From: Oscarella lobularis
Taxonomy: Eukaryota > Porifera > Homoscleromorpha > Homosclerophorida > Oscarellidae
Direction: 5' to 3'
DNA: 64,000 nt
NCBI RefSeq assembly: GCF_947507565.1
Contig: NC_089186.1
Location: 2,666,001 to 2,730,000 of the forward strand
Within the stretch, counting starts at the first letter, position 1. Each line of letters opens with the position of its first letter. The position numbers were made by a program, and so were the translations under genes. Below the pieces are notes generated by a model that made no database searches, was not told the DNA's origin, and worked only from the letters and a program-made list of their open reading frames with translations. Shown one piece after another: positions 35,209 through 46,665 of this stretch.

Positions 35209-35611
35209 CTATTTTGGTGGCGGTTCGTAGGTGTTTCCGTGGCATTCGTCGCAATCGGATGAATCATCGTCGCTTTCCGAATCGGATTCGTTGAATTTTC
35301 GCGGTTTTTGATAGATGCAACAACCTGGAGTGTTTTCGCTGAGACAACGCGTCGTTTTTAGGTTCGAATGCTTACATTTGGACTTCTTTTTGCCCATGTC
35401 TTCGTTGTCGATGGCGCTTTCGTGCCAAACGACTTTTTTCGATGATTTCGGCTTCGTTTTGCGAAGCTTGAGTACGAGAATCTAACGAAACGTTACGTTT
35501 GGCTTAGAAAATAACTTCAGCAGATACCGGAGGCGACGGCGGCGGCGGAGGAGAATAGAGAACCTCCGTCTTTGTCGGACTGGAACAATCCGCTTGTTGC
35601 GAAGTCGCCAT
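35209..35611 (-). CDS. PPP1R11: PPP1R11 / inhibitor-3, protein phosphatase 1 regulator
   Basis: Exon 1 is 35611-35528 and exon 2 is 35481-35209; together 357 nt, 118 aa, as expected for this small disordered protein. It holds [20 protein letters not shown] (the KVxW-type PP1-binding RVxF motif), followed by [16 protein letters not shown] and [20 protein letters not shown], the family signature with the CCIY.KPR core. The vertebrate protein inhibits PP1 and also has ubiquitin-ligase activity through its Cys-rich part. Starts 46 bp from CTU2 on the other strand. Confidence 0.9.
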
Positions 35612-35657
35612 CGGGCTCGCACGCTAACAAAAAAACGTCCCGTACGTTACAAGCAAC
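35612..35657. promoter_or_regulatory. Bidirectional promoter, PPP1R11 / CTU2
   Basis: Only 46 bp lie between the two start codons, so 5' UTRs must be very short or overlap. Confidence 0.5.
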
Positions 35658-36812
35658 ATGTGCGACGTCGTAGAAGAAGAAGTGGAAAAGCGAGTCGAAT
35701 CGACTTCGCTTGGACGCGCGTGCATGAAGTGTCGACGAGCGAACGCCGCTCGCATCGTCTGCCGACTACGAGATCCTCTCTGCCCCGAATGCTTCGAAGA
35801 ATACGTCGCGCACAAATTTCGCTCCGCGCTCGCGAAATCGAAAGCGATAGCTCACGGCTCGAAGGTACTCGTGGCGATAAGCGGGGGTCCCTCGTCGAGC
35901 GCAATGCTGCACTTACTCCAAACCGAACTGAAATCGTCATCGAGAAAACGAACTCTCGATATCGAATACGGGATATTGATAATCGAAGATTTAAACGATA
36001 TGATGAAAAAAGTCGTCGAAGCGACGACGTTGCGCGACGAAAAAAAATGTCCCATTCACGTCGTTTCCATGGCGAACGCTTTTCCCACACCGGAAGCGAT
36101 GACGTCACTTTTTGAATCAATGACGTCACTTAGCGCGAAAGAGGCAATGCTCGAAAATTTGCGTTATCGCCTCTATGAGGAAACGGCCCGGAAATACGGG
36201 TATCGAGCCGTTTTACTTGGGCACAGTTCGACTAGAGCGGCCGTTAATCTTATTTCGGGTATTGCGCAAGGTAGAGGGTCTTTGGCGGCTTTAGGAATTT
36301 GTAGTCGTCTCCCTGGAGATGACGTCGCGTTTGTTCGACCCATGATTGAAGTCTCTGCTAAAGAGATTGGCTATTTTAATTATATTAATCGAGTGACTAC
36401 GATTGCCGTTCCTTCGCTTGATTTTGCTTGTCAATTCAAGGCAAGTATTGGTCGTCTAACGGAAGCGTTCTTGACGGCTCTTCAAGCTGATTTTCCTTCG
36501 ACTGTAAATGCTGTGTATAGAACAGGAAATAAACTATTAAAAGAGACTGATGATAAGGTAATAGCCACTTGTATCCTATGTGGAGCACCCATACAGTCAG
36601 ATTCTGAGAAAGTTTGTGGAGGAAGTAGTTGTACTTGCCAAAAGAAGACGACTGTTTCGACGGTGCTAGCGCACTTGTGCTACGCCTGTAAACTCATTGT
36701 GAAGGATGTGAAGGAGACGGAGATTGTTCTGCCAATATTTGCGCGAGAAGAGATGGAAAAACGTCAGAGGCGAATTTCAATGCGAGCTCAAATCGAAGAC
36801 TTTTTGCTATAG
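35658..36812 (+). CDS. CTU2: CTU2 / Ncs2, cytoplasmic tRNA 2-thiolation protein
   Basis: Intronless, 384 aa. With CTU1 it thiolates U34 of tRNA Lys, Glu and Gln in the cytosol. An N-terminal Cys cluster (CMKCRRANAARIVC, CPECFEEYVAHKFR) precedes the PP-loop-like region KVLVAISGGPSSSAMLHLLQ, which has SGGPSS in place of the catalytic SGGxDS, as is usual for this non-catalytic partner. The middle holds YGYRAVLLGHSSTRAAVNLI and GDDVAFVRPMIEVSAKEI. The tail has CILCGAPI and HLCYACKLIV, a second Cys cluster. Length is shorter than human CTU2 (about 515 aa) but typical of invertebrates. Confidence 0.93.
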   Translation: MCDVVEEEVEKRVESTSLGRACMKCRRANAARIVCRLRDPLCPECFEEYVAHKFRSALAKSKAIAHGSKVLVAISGGPSSSAMLHLLQTELKSSSRKRTLDIEYGILIIEDLNDMMKKVVEATTLRDEKKCPIHVVSMANAFPTPEAMTSLFESMTSLSAKEAMLENLRYRLYEETARKYGYRAVLLGHSSTRAAVNLISGIAQGRGSLAALGICSRLPGDDVAFVRPMIEVSAKEIGYFNYINRVTTIAVPSLDFACQFKASIGRLTEAFLTALQADFPSTVNAVYRTGNKLLKETDDKVIATCILCGAPIQSDSEKVCGGSSCTCQKKTTVSTVLAHLCYACKLIVKDVKETEIVLPIFAREEMEKRQRRISMRAQIEDFLL

Positions 36813-36882
36813 AAATTAAATAAAGCAATAAATAAAGAATAGCTACGTTGTGATGGTTATTATACGGGCATTTCGATTTACA

Positions 36883-36963
36883 ACATTCCCGTACATTGTA
36901 GGGTAACGCCTTTTTTGGCCAAAAACGGCGAAAAGCCGTTTACCCTATAACATACGGGAACGT
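36883..36963. repeat. 81-bp foldback element
   Basis: Left arm ATTCCCGTACATTGTAGGGTAA and right arm TTACCCTATAACATACGGGAA pair over about 22 bases with few mismatches. The centre folds again (CGGCGAAAAGCCG). It lies between CTU2 and the semaphorin 3' end. It could be a tiny MITE. Confidence 0.7.
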
Positions 36964-37173
36964 ACCGATGTGTGCGAGCGCGCGCGAAGAGAAGACGGAT
37001 GTGAACTCAAATCAAAGATTTTCTTGCCGTATAGAGATATCTAATCATTTTTATCTAGAAAAACCCAATAATATATAGAAATAGTATCTGAGGAGTGCAG
37101 AGCGGCGTTTATGAAGTACGTAAGTAGAAATTATTTAGGTGGGTCCGTATTCCCCTTAGTTGATTTCTCTAGT

Positions 37174-39382
37174 CTAGTTTTGAGGCTCTACTTGCCATTG
37201 CCAATTCCAGCCATTCGCCTTTAAGTAGTGAGTCGTGTCTCTAAGCATCCCCTCTGCAAGAGAAAATTAATATTATTTATTGGAGAGGGAAGGGGTCTTA
37301 CTGTCAATAAACTTGATATCCACTCTTCCTCTTCTATTTGCCTCATACCAACACGAATAGAAATATTTCGTATCCTTTCGTTGTACATTTTCAAGACGAA
37401 AGAAGTTGCTTTCGCACTCGGCGCGTCTCTTGCAATCCAAATCCTTGCTTTCCTTTACCTCGTCCGTGTAGTTTTCCCACGTGGGCGAATTTGAACCGGA
37501 AGGCTCCAAAGGACAACCGACAGTCAAATTGTCGCCTCTAGCGACAAAGAAAACGATTTTCTTTAGAGGAGACTTATTCGAAAGCACTACGAAAGAAACA
37601 GATTCCCGATTCCACGCTACAAGAGGCAGAGAAAGCTTACCTACGACGCCCGTTCGACTTGAAACGACTCCAAAACGATCTCTACTACGAAACCAACATA
37701 CGAACTTTGTATCATTATCATTTTCGTTGTTGTCGTTGTTTCTTTTTGGAATCCACGTGAGTTGAGAACGGCATCCCGTTGTTTCGATGGTGAAGTGGCT
37801 GTTTTGTTCCATGATTTCCTTACCGTTTCTCGTCCACAAGACTTTGTATTCAGACGGATTGTCGCATATTGCCTCGCAGAAAAGAATCACTTGGGAGCCG
37901 TATGACGTTAGGAGAACAGCGGGCGGCGATTCAGTAACAATAGGCAAATCTAAAAGAAAATAACTCGTTTCATTAATATTAGTCTGTGTCTCTAAGGCAA
38001 CGCAACGCAACGTAAGAACGCTTCTCTTGATTGGCCGCTTGCCATTGTGACATCATTGACCATATTAGGAGTTAGGCTACGTTACGCTGCGTCGCCTTTT
38101 AGGGTTACGTCACTAATTACTTTTTATTTTTAATTTCGTCGTTTCTTTGTTTGATTTCGTTGAGCAAGTCAACGATTTTTGCTTGTTGAACATATCGTAA
38201 TACGTTGTCATTTCGGCAGCTAGAAATTGAACGGGCGCTTTCTTCGACCCGGGAACCGCAGCGCACATAAACTTCAATTTCGTACTGTGAACCAAGTCAT
38301 TAGTATCATCAATTACGCTCAAATAGACGGTTTTTTTGATGCCTCCTCCTTGACAAACGTATTCTCCTCTATCGCCTTTATCCACACTGTGAAAGAGAAG
38401 CGTGTTTCTCTTTGTGACGTATGTCGTTGGGCCGTCGACTTCTTGAATTTCTGTTAGGAGTTGCGTATCGCGATTGCGTTTTAGCCAAATTACAGTGGCA
38501 TTGTCGGCCATTCCGCCTTTGGGTTTGCATCGAAATTCCGCTTTTTCGCCGTCAGAAACCGTCAAATTTGTCGGCGTTACGAGAAGATCGGGCTTCTCGC
38601 GAAAATTTCCTATCAACAAAAAATAAATAAATAAATAAATAATTAATCTTAGATACTTACGTTTTACTTTGAGAATTACTCGATTGAGTATCGATTTTCC
38701 GGCGCTATTCGCTCCGCGACATTCCCACGTGCCTTCGTCTGAAAAACGAGCGTCGGAAATTTCCACGTGACCGATTTTTTTCAAATAGAAACGATTGGAA
38801 ATGCGTGGTAATATCGTAGCGTCTTCCAGACTGTCGGACCACGACTTGAGATGCTTCGCACGCAAAGGGACAGGCTTTCCATTATGAAACCTGTATAAGG
38901 AGAGCAAACACTATTGGGACTAATAGAATTAAGAGCAATTAGAATATCGAATCTATAGGAGCAGGTGTCGCGCGGTCGCATGCAAATCAAAATAATTTAA
39001 TCGCTTGCGCATAGAACTTACCACGTGACCGTCGGACGAGGATTTCCGCCTGCTGAACAATAGAGCTTCACTTTACCTCCAACTTCCACAAAATATTCCT
39101 TCTTTCGACTCTCTTCCTTGAGCCAAGGAGGATCTGGCAATGACGTCATTATCTATTGATGTATTTATTTATTACATACATAATACTGTGAGTTGGGCCC
39201 AGGGACTGGGTATGGTCGTGTCTAAGTCGTTGCTTGCGCTACATCGATATTTGCCTTCTGTCGTTTCGTTGCTTTTTGTTATTATTAACATTTGACCGTC
39301 GTTTACGCTCATCACCCCGGGAGGTAATGGACATAGTCGAACCTTATTCTTACATCGATATTGCCATCTTAATAAAAAATAC

Positions 39383-39422
<40 letters not shown>

Positions 39423-42400
39423 TACCTGATGTCGGGTAGAGGATCGCCTAGGACGTCACAGTAAAATATAGCCATTTGATCTTTTATTGCTTTAGTGTTT
39501 TGGGGGCCCTGTACAATCTGTGCTCGTGCTGGGGACGGGACAAGGGTTTAGATTTTCTACGTGGTTGTGGTGGGGTTTTTTTCTCTTACTTTGTACGTAG
39601 ACTTCTTTCGTGTCAGATCCATAACCCTCTCTATTTTTATATACGCACGTGTAGTGACCGGAAGTGCGACTTGTTACGTCTCGAAGAGTGATGGAATTGC
39701 TGAAACTTTGCAAGCCAAAATCTAAGGGAGAGAAGAGAAAAAAAGATGATATGGATATCCGGGAGCTGGATGTCATCCAACCCATTGGATGAAGAGGAAC
39801 TCTGTCTTTTTCCCAGCGAACTAGATTGGGTGGTGGCATGCCTGAAGCCACGCACGTGAGCGTCACGTGTTGATCTGCTACAATTCGATCAGGCGGATCC
39901 TTCATTTTCACTTCCGGCACTAAATTAAATCTCACACTCTCGTTTCCATAGAAACAGAAAGTCCCGTACGTGAATCAGCAGCGCGGCAGTAGATGCCGGA
40001 AGGGACACCGTCACTGGGTAAATAATTGATTTTATAACGAAGACTAGAAGAGCAAGTGAGTTTTTGAAGAAAGGTGAAAGGGGGCCCTCCCCCCACGCTT
40101 ACTTGGATTGGCGTCGATTACATTCAGCTCTTGTCATGCATGTTGCTTCGCTATCTGTCTGGTTTCTTGACTCGCCACTTGTGCACCAGCCACAATAGGG
40201 ATCATTTTCTTTGAGGCAATCACTGAGAGAAAATACGTCAGAGGAAAAACGTCCCAGGGTTAGCGCGCGCGCGTTCTTACCTGCACGTCTCAAAGCGACT
40301 GCACGTGTACATGGGAAAACTTAGAACTATGGAATTATTTACCGAATAGAAGATCCCCTTGATTATTATTAATAAATAATACTTATGATTATTGTGCTTG
40401 GCGTTTTTACCTTGGATGGATTAAGTATGAGTTGTTTGATTCCTGATTGAGAGATCTTCGAAAATTAAATAATTAATACATGAATGAGGTTTTAATTATA
40501 TATTTTTAGGTACTAGCATCTTTTCAATGAGAAACGATTTTCCGTTTCGAAAACCAAACTTGAGAACGTTGCCTCGTTCCGTAGCAACAAAGACAACGGC
40601 ATCAAGTCCATTCACATTCTTAACACCATCAATCGCTATACTAGTAAATCTAAAAGAAAAAATAAATAAAAAAAGAGCGATTAAGTGTCACGTGATTACC
40701 TCTCAGATTCTATAAACACAGACGGTTCTTCAGTTATTTGCGTAATTGTTTCCTTCATTAAAACGACGCGTACAGCTTCGTTCATCGGTCTCTTATCCAA
40801 ACACTACAAAAGATATATATATATAATATATATAATTAATTTTTGCGCTCTATTGACGTCAAAATGCCGATCTGATTTCTTTTCTTGCCACATTGAGTTT
40901 GGGTCGTCGCGATAGAAATAAGATCCGTCGAAAACGGTTCTCATGTTTCCTTCGCCTCCTAAGCGAGGCGAAATGTAGTCTTCTTCGTAGGAATAGACGC
41001 AAAGTGCGCCTCCAGCTGTAAGATTTCTAAAAGAAAAAATAAATATTTTTATTATTATTATTGATTTTTCACTTTGGTGGTGAAAAAATAGCAAACATTC
41101 TTAATCGAGGCGTCGTATCGGATCCCCACGTTCCAAAAAAATTCACAGCGTCGACTGAGAGAAAATCAATAAATACATACATAATGTATTTATCTTTTTT
41201 TCTTCTCACTGAGTTCTCCAAAGTTGAATGTATTGGATTTTCGACAGGCAATTTGCGCCTTGACAAAACTATGAAATTTTCGCGGGTCGGCGTCGACTCC
41301 AGCGTCGTCCAAACAGATGCGTGCCACGCGCGAAATTTTTCCATTTTGATTATTTCCGACTTTCATTTTCGCGGGGTCTTCTCTGTAGAGAAAATACATC
41401 CATTGGTCAAAGGGAAACGCCGAGATAAAGTGAGGATCTTGAGAGAAGAAGGTCGATTATATAGGTAGGTATATTTTATTGATTTTATACTGATTAGGAG
41501 ATCGTCTCGTTCGAATGTGCTTCGGTATGTGTTATCCGGTTTTCGACGAACGATTGACGGGTTATTTTTATTGTTGCGTTGACTTCCCGTATAAATGCTC
41601 AAATCTGAATATCAATTAAGAAAAAAATTAATTTTGAAGTGAGTGCTTTTTACCGTTTGTGTCGATTGCGGCTGACGTCGAAATGTCGGGGTCTACTGAT
41701 ATCAATTTGTTGCTTGAAAAGGGTTCGCTTATCTCTTCGAGATCGGAACGCTATGCGTGTGAGAAAAAAACAGGGTAGAGTAGGGCCCCCACTTGTGCAA
41801 ACATATCGCGCGCGAAACGCGACACGAACGTATCGATTACGCGTGCGCAATTTCTCTAAGGAAAACTATCTTCCTTACGCTTCTCCACGTGCAGTAGGGA
41901 TGCCCTGCGCCTGTTCCGCAGGCGAGGAGAGCGTTTCTGGCGAGGAGTAGCACTTGGTTGTAGTCCTCGCATAGCGCCTAGAGTGAGAGAGTGAACGCGC
42001 GCGCGCGCGCGTCGACTCGCTCCCATAGTTACGTGCGGATAGTCGACGCTGCACACGTCGCGTTCGTTTTTCGTTGGATCGCTGCGCTTTTCGACGAGCG
42101 GCCCCGTTAAATCGAACGCGTATTCGACTAGACGATTCCTAGAAAGGGAAAAATGAGGAGAGACCGCAACTTTGGCGCGGCGCGTTCTCGTCATTTATCG
42201 AGCTTCTCGCGGATTCGATTCGACGTAAAGGGAACGAATACTAACGAACTTGTACCACCACTAATCGAACTCTCCATGCAAAAAAAAAAAACGAACGCAC
42301 ACGCGCGTGGAATCGAACCTCGCTCCAACGATGATTCGCCCCGTATCCGGATCGAGAAGCACGCGTCCAATGCGATCGATCGATAGCGCGCCTGTCCATT

Positions 42401-43087
42401 CTATGCCAAAAAAGAATCCCAATAAAAAACAGGAACCCGCAATTATTCGACGCGATGATTCGGCGACACGCTAACGGGCCCTATTACGCTACTAACGCTC
42501 GGATCGAGTTCGAGTCGTTTAGGCTAGGACGTCGAGGCGAAAATCGCTTTTCCTCCTCCCCCCACGCGCCGGGTGACGCGATCGCGATCGTTCTATTGGG
42601 TTAGATTCGAAACGAACGTGCTTTTCCTATGTACGGATTCGTTTGGGAAGGGAAGAGACAAAGGAATCGATTCGCCGGCGTGCGAGAAAGAGAAATAGGC
42701 GTAGAAAAAAAGCGCGTGATCGCGCTGGAGTCGAAACAGCGACGTGCGCCCTAAGGGAACGTTACTCCCCCGCCTCGCTACACACTAGACTATCGCGTCA
42801 TTCGCTACAAGGACGTCGATTTTGTGCCCGTTTATATGGCGTCATTCGTCGAAGAGGCGATCGGCTCCACCTCTCGTTCATTTTATTGATAAAACAGAGG
42901 GGGTAACACGGTTGTCGGTGTCTGTCTCGCTCATCTGTCTGATTTCGTTGTCTAACTCTATTCTACGCTTCTCACCGACGCTTCTCTCCGTCGATTTCTC
43001 GCATTGAGGCGTGCGTTTGATGGCTAGGGCTGCGGTGGTGTAGATAAGGAAGGCGGCTAATCGCACGCTGTGCGAAGACGACGTCAT
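37174..43087 (-). CDS. Semaphorin: sema - PSI - several Ig domains, secreted
   Basis: Guidance-type ligand. Exon 1 (43087-42976) encodes signal peptide MTSSSHSVRLAAFLIYTTAA and ends with SV. It splices in phase to 42400-42319 (WTGALSIDRIGRVLLDPDTG, IIVGAR) and then to NRLVEYAFDLTGPLVEKRSD (about 42137). Sema landmarks follow: EDYNQVLLLARNALLACGTG (41965), DLEEISEPFSSNKLISVDPD (41715), FDQWMYFLYREDP (41405), SRVARICLDDAGVD, TAGGALCVYSYEED (41010), ATERGNVLKFGF (40590). PSI: ENDPYCGWCTSGESRN (40200). At least five Ig-like segments fill 39935-37280 (for example TLTCVASGMPPPNLVRWEKD, AEFRCKPKGGMADN, VCQGGGIKKTVYLSV). The last exon ends WQWQVEPQN at 37174. I see no transmembrane segment or GPI tail. 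Some exon edges are estimated. Confidence 0.85.
39381..39423. repeat. (TTTA)n microsatellite
   Basis: About ten TTTA/TTAT units in a semaphorin intron. Confidence 0.9.
42712..42802 (-). tRNA. tRNA-like sequence in semaphorin intron 1, possibly degenerate
   Basis: On the minus strand an A-box-like TAGTCTAGTGT is followed by a D-stem (GTCT/AGGC). Next comes a 5-bp anticodon stem GGGGA/TCCCT with loop GTAACGT (U33 kept, anticodon would be AAC), a B-box-like GTTTCGACTCC, and a T-run (CTTTTTTT) as pol III terminator. The variable region is long (about 12 nt), and I cannot pair a 7-bp acceptor stem. It is therefore more likely a tRNA-derived relic or chance than a working gene. Confidence 0.25.
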
Positions 43088-44076
43088 GACGAAAATCGGT
43101 TCTTTCTCCCTCGTGCGAGTGCGAGAGAGAGCGTCGGCTTCGTCTGTCGCGTCGGAGGAGTGGTTTCGATGAGACCAACTGTCAATGTTTATGAAAACGC
43201 GGCCGAGAATGACAGTGGGAGGAGAACGGAACGCGCAAGAACGCGCATTGTGGGATTCGTGGGTAATCGTGTAACGCGCGTCGTGTGACGACATTGGTGA
43301 CGCATTTTGCAATGCCCGGACATCGTAGTTATTAAACTAGAGAATGATTATTTACAATTTGCCTATCATAAGCGTACATCCTCTTCCGCTCGACCTCTTG
43401 CATTATATAAGCAATAAAGTAAAGGTTGTTTTATCAGTTACTCCATACATTGTAAAGTGAGTAAGCAGCACGTAGCGTCAATCTTATTCAACAGAGTGTC
43501 TAAAAATGGTAGATGAAAAAGCCTTCTGTTTCTGTTGGGTCTGGTTACAGCCAATAATCGGCCCCCGGGCCTCCATTGAATCACTAATCGAAGTAATATT
43601 AGACATAAGGAAGCGAAGAAAAAAGAAAAGGCAAAACAGCTAGGTGGTCACCTCCCTTGAAGGTCAACTCGGAACCTAACTGGCCAGTCGAGACGCTGAG
43701 GCGTCAGTCGCGTAATAGACACAGAGACAGCAACATCGACGACGCGTATAACTCGGCGACATTCAGTTGAACTGTAGATTTGCAACCTGAAACGGCTGTG
43801 AAGGTTAGAACATTTGGACTATAGCTAGCACCTGCCGGCGCTCCAAAGACCCAGTTATATATGAAGAAGAGAACGCCTTAGAGCTGTAGCAGTAATAGTA
43901 GTGACGACGGTGCACCGCGCATCCCATATAAAATGAAGAAACCCATTATTACCGTACGATCGCGAAAAAAGCGTGCCACCACGGATGGCGACAAACGCTT
44001 CCGCTCTCCCCGTTGGCGTCCAATTGTCACGCATCTTTTTTCTTTTAATTAATTTAGACTGTTTATTGGATCGATT
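43088..44076. other. Semaphorin / peroxidase 1 intergenic region
   Basis: 989 bp between divergent starts. Near 43333 there is AACTAGAGAATGAT, identical to the outer end of the transposon at 10885. Peroxidase promoter features are TATAAAA at 43927 and the block CTGGCCAGTCGAGACGCTGAGG at 43679, which recurs upstream of peroxidase 2. No gene seen. Confidence 0.55.
43679..43720 (+). promoter_or_regulatory. Peroxidase upstream block, copy 1
   Basis: CTGGCCAGTCGAGACGCTGAG and GCGTCAGTCGCGTAAT match 47760-47797, upstream of the second peroxidase, with few changes. The TATA-like TATAAAA lies about 250 bp downstream, 150 bp before the ATG. Confidence 0.55.
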
Positions 44077-46665
44077 ATGGAATTGCTGCGCATTGTTTCC
44101 ATCGCCTCTTTCGTCGTTTCGCTGACATTCGGTCGGTATAGGAAGTCATGTGATGTGGTGTATATATGCTACAATCGTTTGTTTTCTTTTTTTCCACCTG
44201 CATAGGATTGGATATGAGTGCGGTCAACGACATGACTTCGATTAAGGAGGTCAAAGATTTCGTAGACAAAAACGTAATTCCTGAACAATGCAGGAAGATG
44301 AAGTCGGCCTATATCGCTGAAAAATTTCATCCCTTATCTGCGGACGGCCAGGTCAAATGCGATAAAGGAATGAAAGTCATTCAAAAGGCGGAAGACATTA
44401 TAAAGAGCGAGATAAGGAAACTGGGCGCCGAGAGACCACCAAACATCGAAGTAATATTTGGCCTGCTTCAATCGGTTCCAAAGGCGGAAAATGAAGAGGA
44501 ACCGGAAAGCTGCGAAGTGGTGCGAAGTACGTACACATTCGATGGCAAAGAATTTCGATCATCAGACGGACGATGCAACAATGTCAATCATCCTGAGTGG
44601 GGAGCTCACGGTGCGCCACTCCAACGACTCGCCAAACCCGATTACGAGGACGTTGTTGGCGGGAAAAAACGCGACAAATTTGGAATAAACAAACCCGTTA
44701 GAACTCGACTTCGAAGGCTTCTTCCCGGTGCGCGCTCTATCTCCATCGAATTTCACGAAGATAAAGCAAACGACGATGACGATCACAGTTACCTTCTCAT
44801 GCAATGGGGACAATATCTCGACCACGACGTCACTCTGTCGCCGACAGTGTCAGGTGTAGACTGCGAAAAGGAAAATTCGCCCAATTGTTTCAATATTCCC
44901 ATTCTTTCTGACGATCCTCAGTTCGGTAAAGGACGCCGTTTCGAACGCGACTTCATTCCGCTTACACGTTCGGCTCCAGATGAAAAGTTGAATGCCTTTC
45001 ACACGCGCGAGCAATTTAACGAATTGACGTCGTTTATCGATTCTTCGAATGTCTACGGCTCGGATCAAGATCGACAAGAAAATCTTCGAGTAAAAATTTC
45101 TGGAGAACCAGGTCCTTTTTTGAAAACGATCAAAGACGGCGAAGGAAAAGAAGCTCTTCCTTTCCAAATTCCCAACTTGCCAAACGAGTGTTGCATGGGC
45201 GAATTGTACCTCTGTTTACAAGCCGGTGACGTGCGCGCCTCTGAACAACCCTTTCTCTCATTTATGCATACACTTTGGGTGAGAGAACACAATCGAATTG
45301 TGCGAATCCTTATCAAATTGAATCCGACGTGGGGACCAGATCGTCTCTTCTTCGAGGCTCGTCGCATTGTCGCTTCTGTTAATCAACATATTACCTTCGA
45401 CGAATATCTTCCCAATTTGCTTGGCGGCTTCATTTTCAAGTCCATCTTTACGCCCTACCAGGGATACGAGCCCACGACGAATCCGGGCGCTTTCAACGAA
45501 TTCTCGCATGCCGCCTATCGAATGGGACACAGTCAACTTCGTAACCTACTTGCCCGACTCGATGAGAACTACGAATTACTGAGCAATATCACTTTTCGAC
45601 AGGGATTCTTTCAACCGGCGAGATACTTTTCCGAATATGAAGACCACGCATCGTACGATAATTACTTCCGTGGTTTGATTGGTCGCAATTCGCAACAAAT
45701 CGATCGTTTCATTTCCGAAGAATTGGCAAATCATCTTTTTGAAGAAGTCGACGAAAAAGGCATCCCAACTGGACCCGGTTTCGATCTCGCCGCACTCAAC
45801 ATTCAACGTGGTCGCGATCACGGATTACCTCCCTATTTAGTCATGCTGAGTCAAGCTATAAACTTTCTTACATCGAAGGGATTGCCTATTCCTCATCCTC
45901 TCATGCTCCCCGACGAATTTGTCAAACTCTGTAGGATTTACGGTCCGAAAACGTTTGCTCGTATGGACATCTGGGTGGGAGGTCTAGCCGAAAGAGCCAT
46001 GGAAACTGCTTTGCCTTACGACAAACAAGACGGCGGCCAATTAGGTCCTACATTCACCTACATCATTGGCATCCAAATGCTTCATTTCCGCGACGGCGAT
46101 CGATTCTTCTATCGCAATACCAACCTCAATGTCTTTGATCCTAATAAACCACCTGTTCCCGTTCTCACATCGGCTCAAATTGAAAGTATTGAAGCGACGT
46201 CCTTGGCAACGTACATCTGCTCGACGGCCAACAATCCGGATACGATGGCAGTGCAACCGCAGGCTTTCCGTTTCCCACAATCGCCGCTCGATTCGCTCAC
46301 CACTCCCTATCCACCGGGCACGCGAAACGAACGTAAGCCCTGTTCTCAGATATTCCAAATGGAGGGAAGCAAGTGCTTGGATCTCTCGCCGTGGGCCAAT
46401 GACGGTACAGATGACAGTGATAGTGATACTCATCCCATTCATATGCATAATCAATTCACGTCTCTTTCGTCTTCTTTTAGGAAAAGGATGCACTGACACA
46501 GCTCATTATATCATCTGTAAATTATTGGGACGCCTCGGCGCTTGCACGGGTTCAAGTGCTCTTGGAGCTTCCTTGAAGAGCAGGTTTTCCGTTCCGGACA
46601 TTTGCGCCTCCACGTGCGGCATTTGCAACGCCAAGCGCATCTGTTCTTTGGACGACTTGCAGTGA
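44077..46665 (+). CDS. Secreted animal haem peroxidase with C-terminal ShK domain, copy 1
   Basis: Peroxidasin/PPOD-type enzyme oxidising halides or phenols with H2O2. Exons 44077-44131, 44206-46404 and 46481-46665 total 2439 nt (812 aa). Exon 1 is the signal peptide MELLRIVSIASFVVSLTF. The peroxidase domain shows distal-histidine motif MQWGQYLDHDVTLSP, SFIDSSNVYGS, LSFMHTLWVREHNRI, proximal-histidine region SHAAYRMGHSQLRN and LNIQRGRDHGLPPY. The last exon encodes a six-Cys ShK domain (KGCTDTAHYIICKLLG, CASTCGICNAKRIC). The same exon plan in copy 2 shows tandem duplication. The N-terminal 130 residues before the peroxidase domain match only the sister copy. Confidence 0.93.

Noticed and set aside
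42290-42400. tRNA-like B-box GGTTCGATTCC with downstream T-run
   Set aside because: The sequence upstream is a semaphorin exon (DRIGRVLLDPDTG) and the box coincides with its splice donor; no D or anticodon arm.
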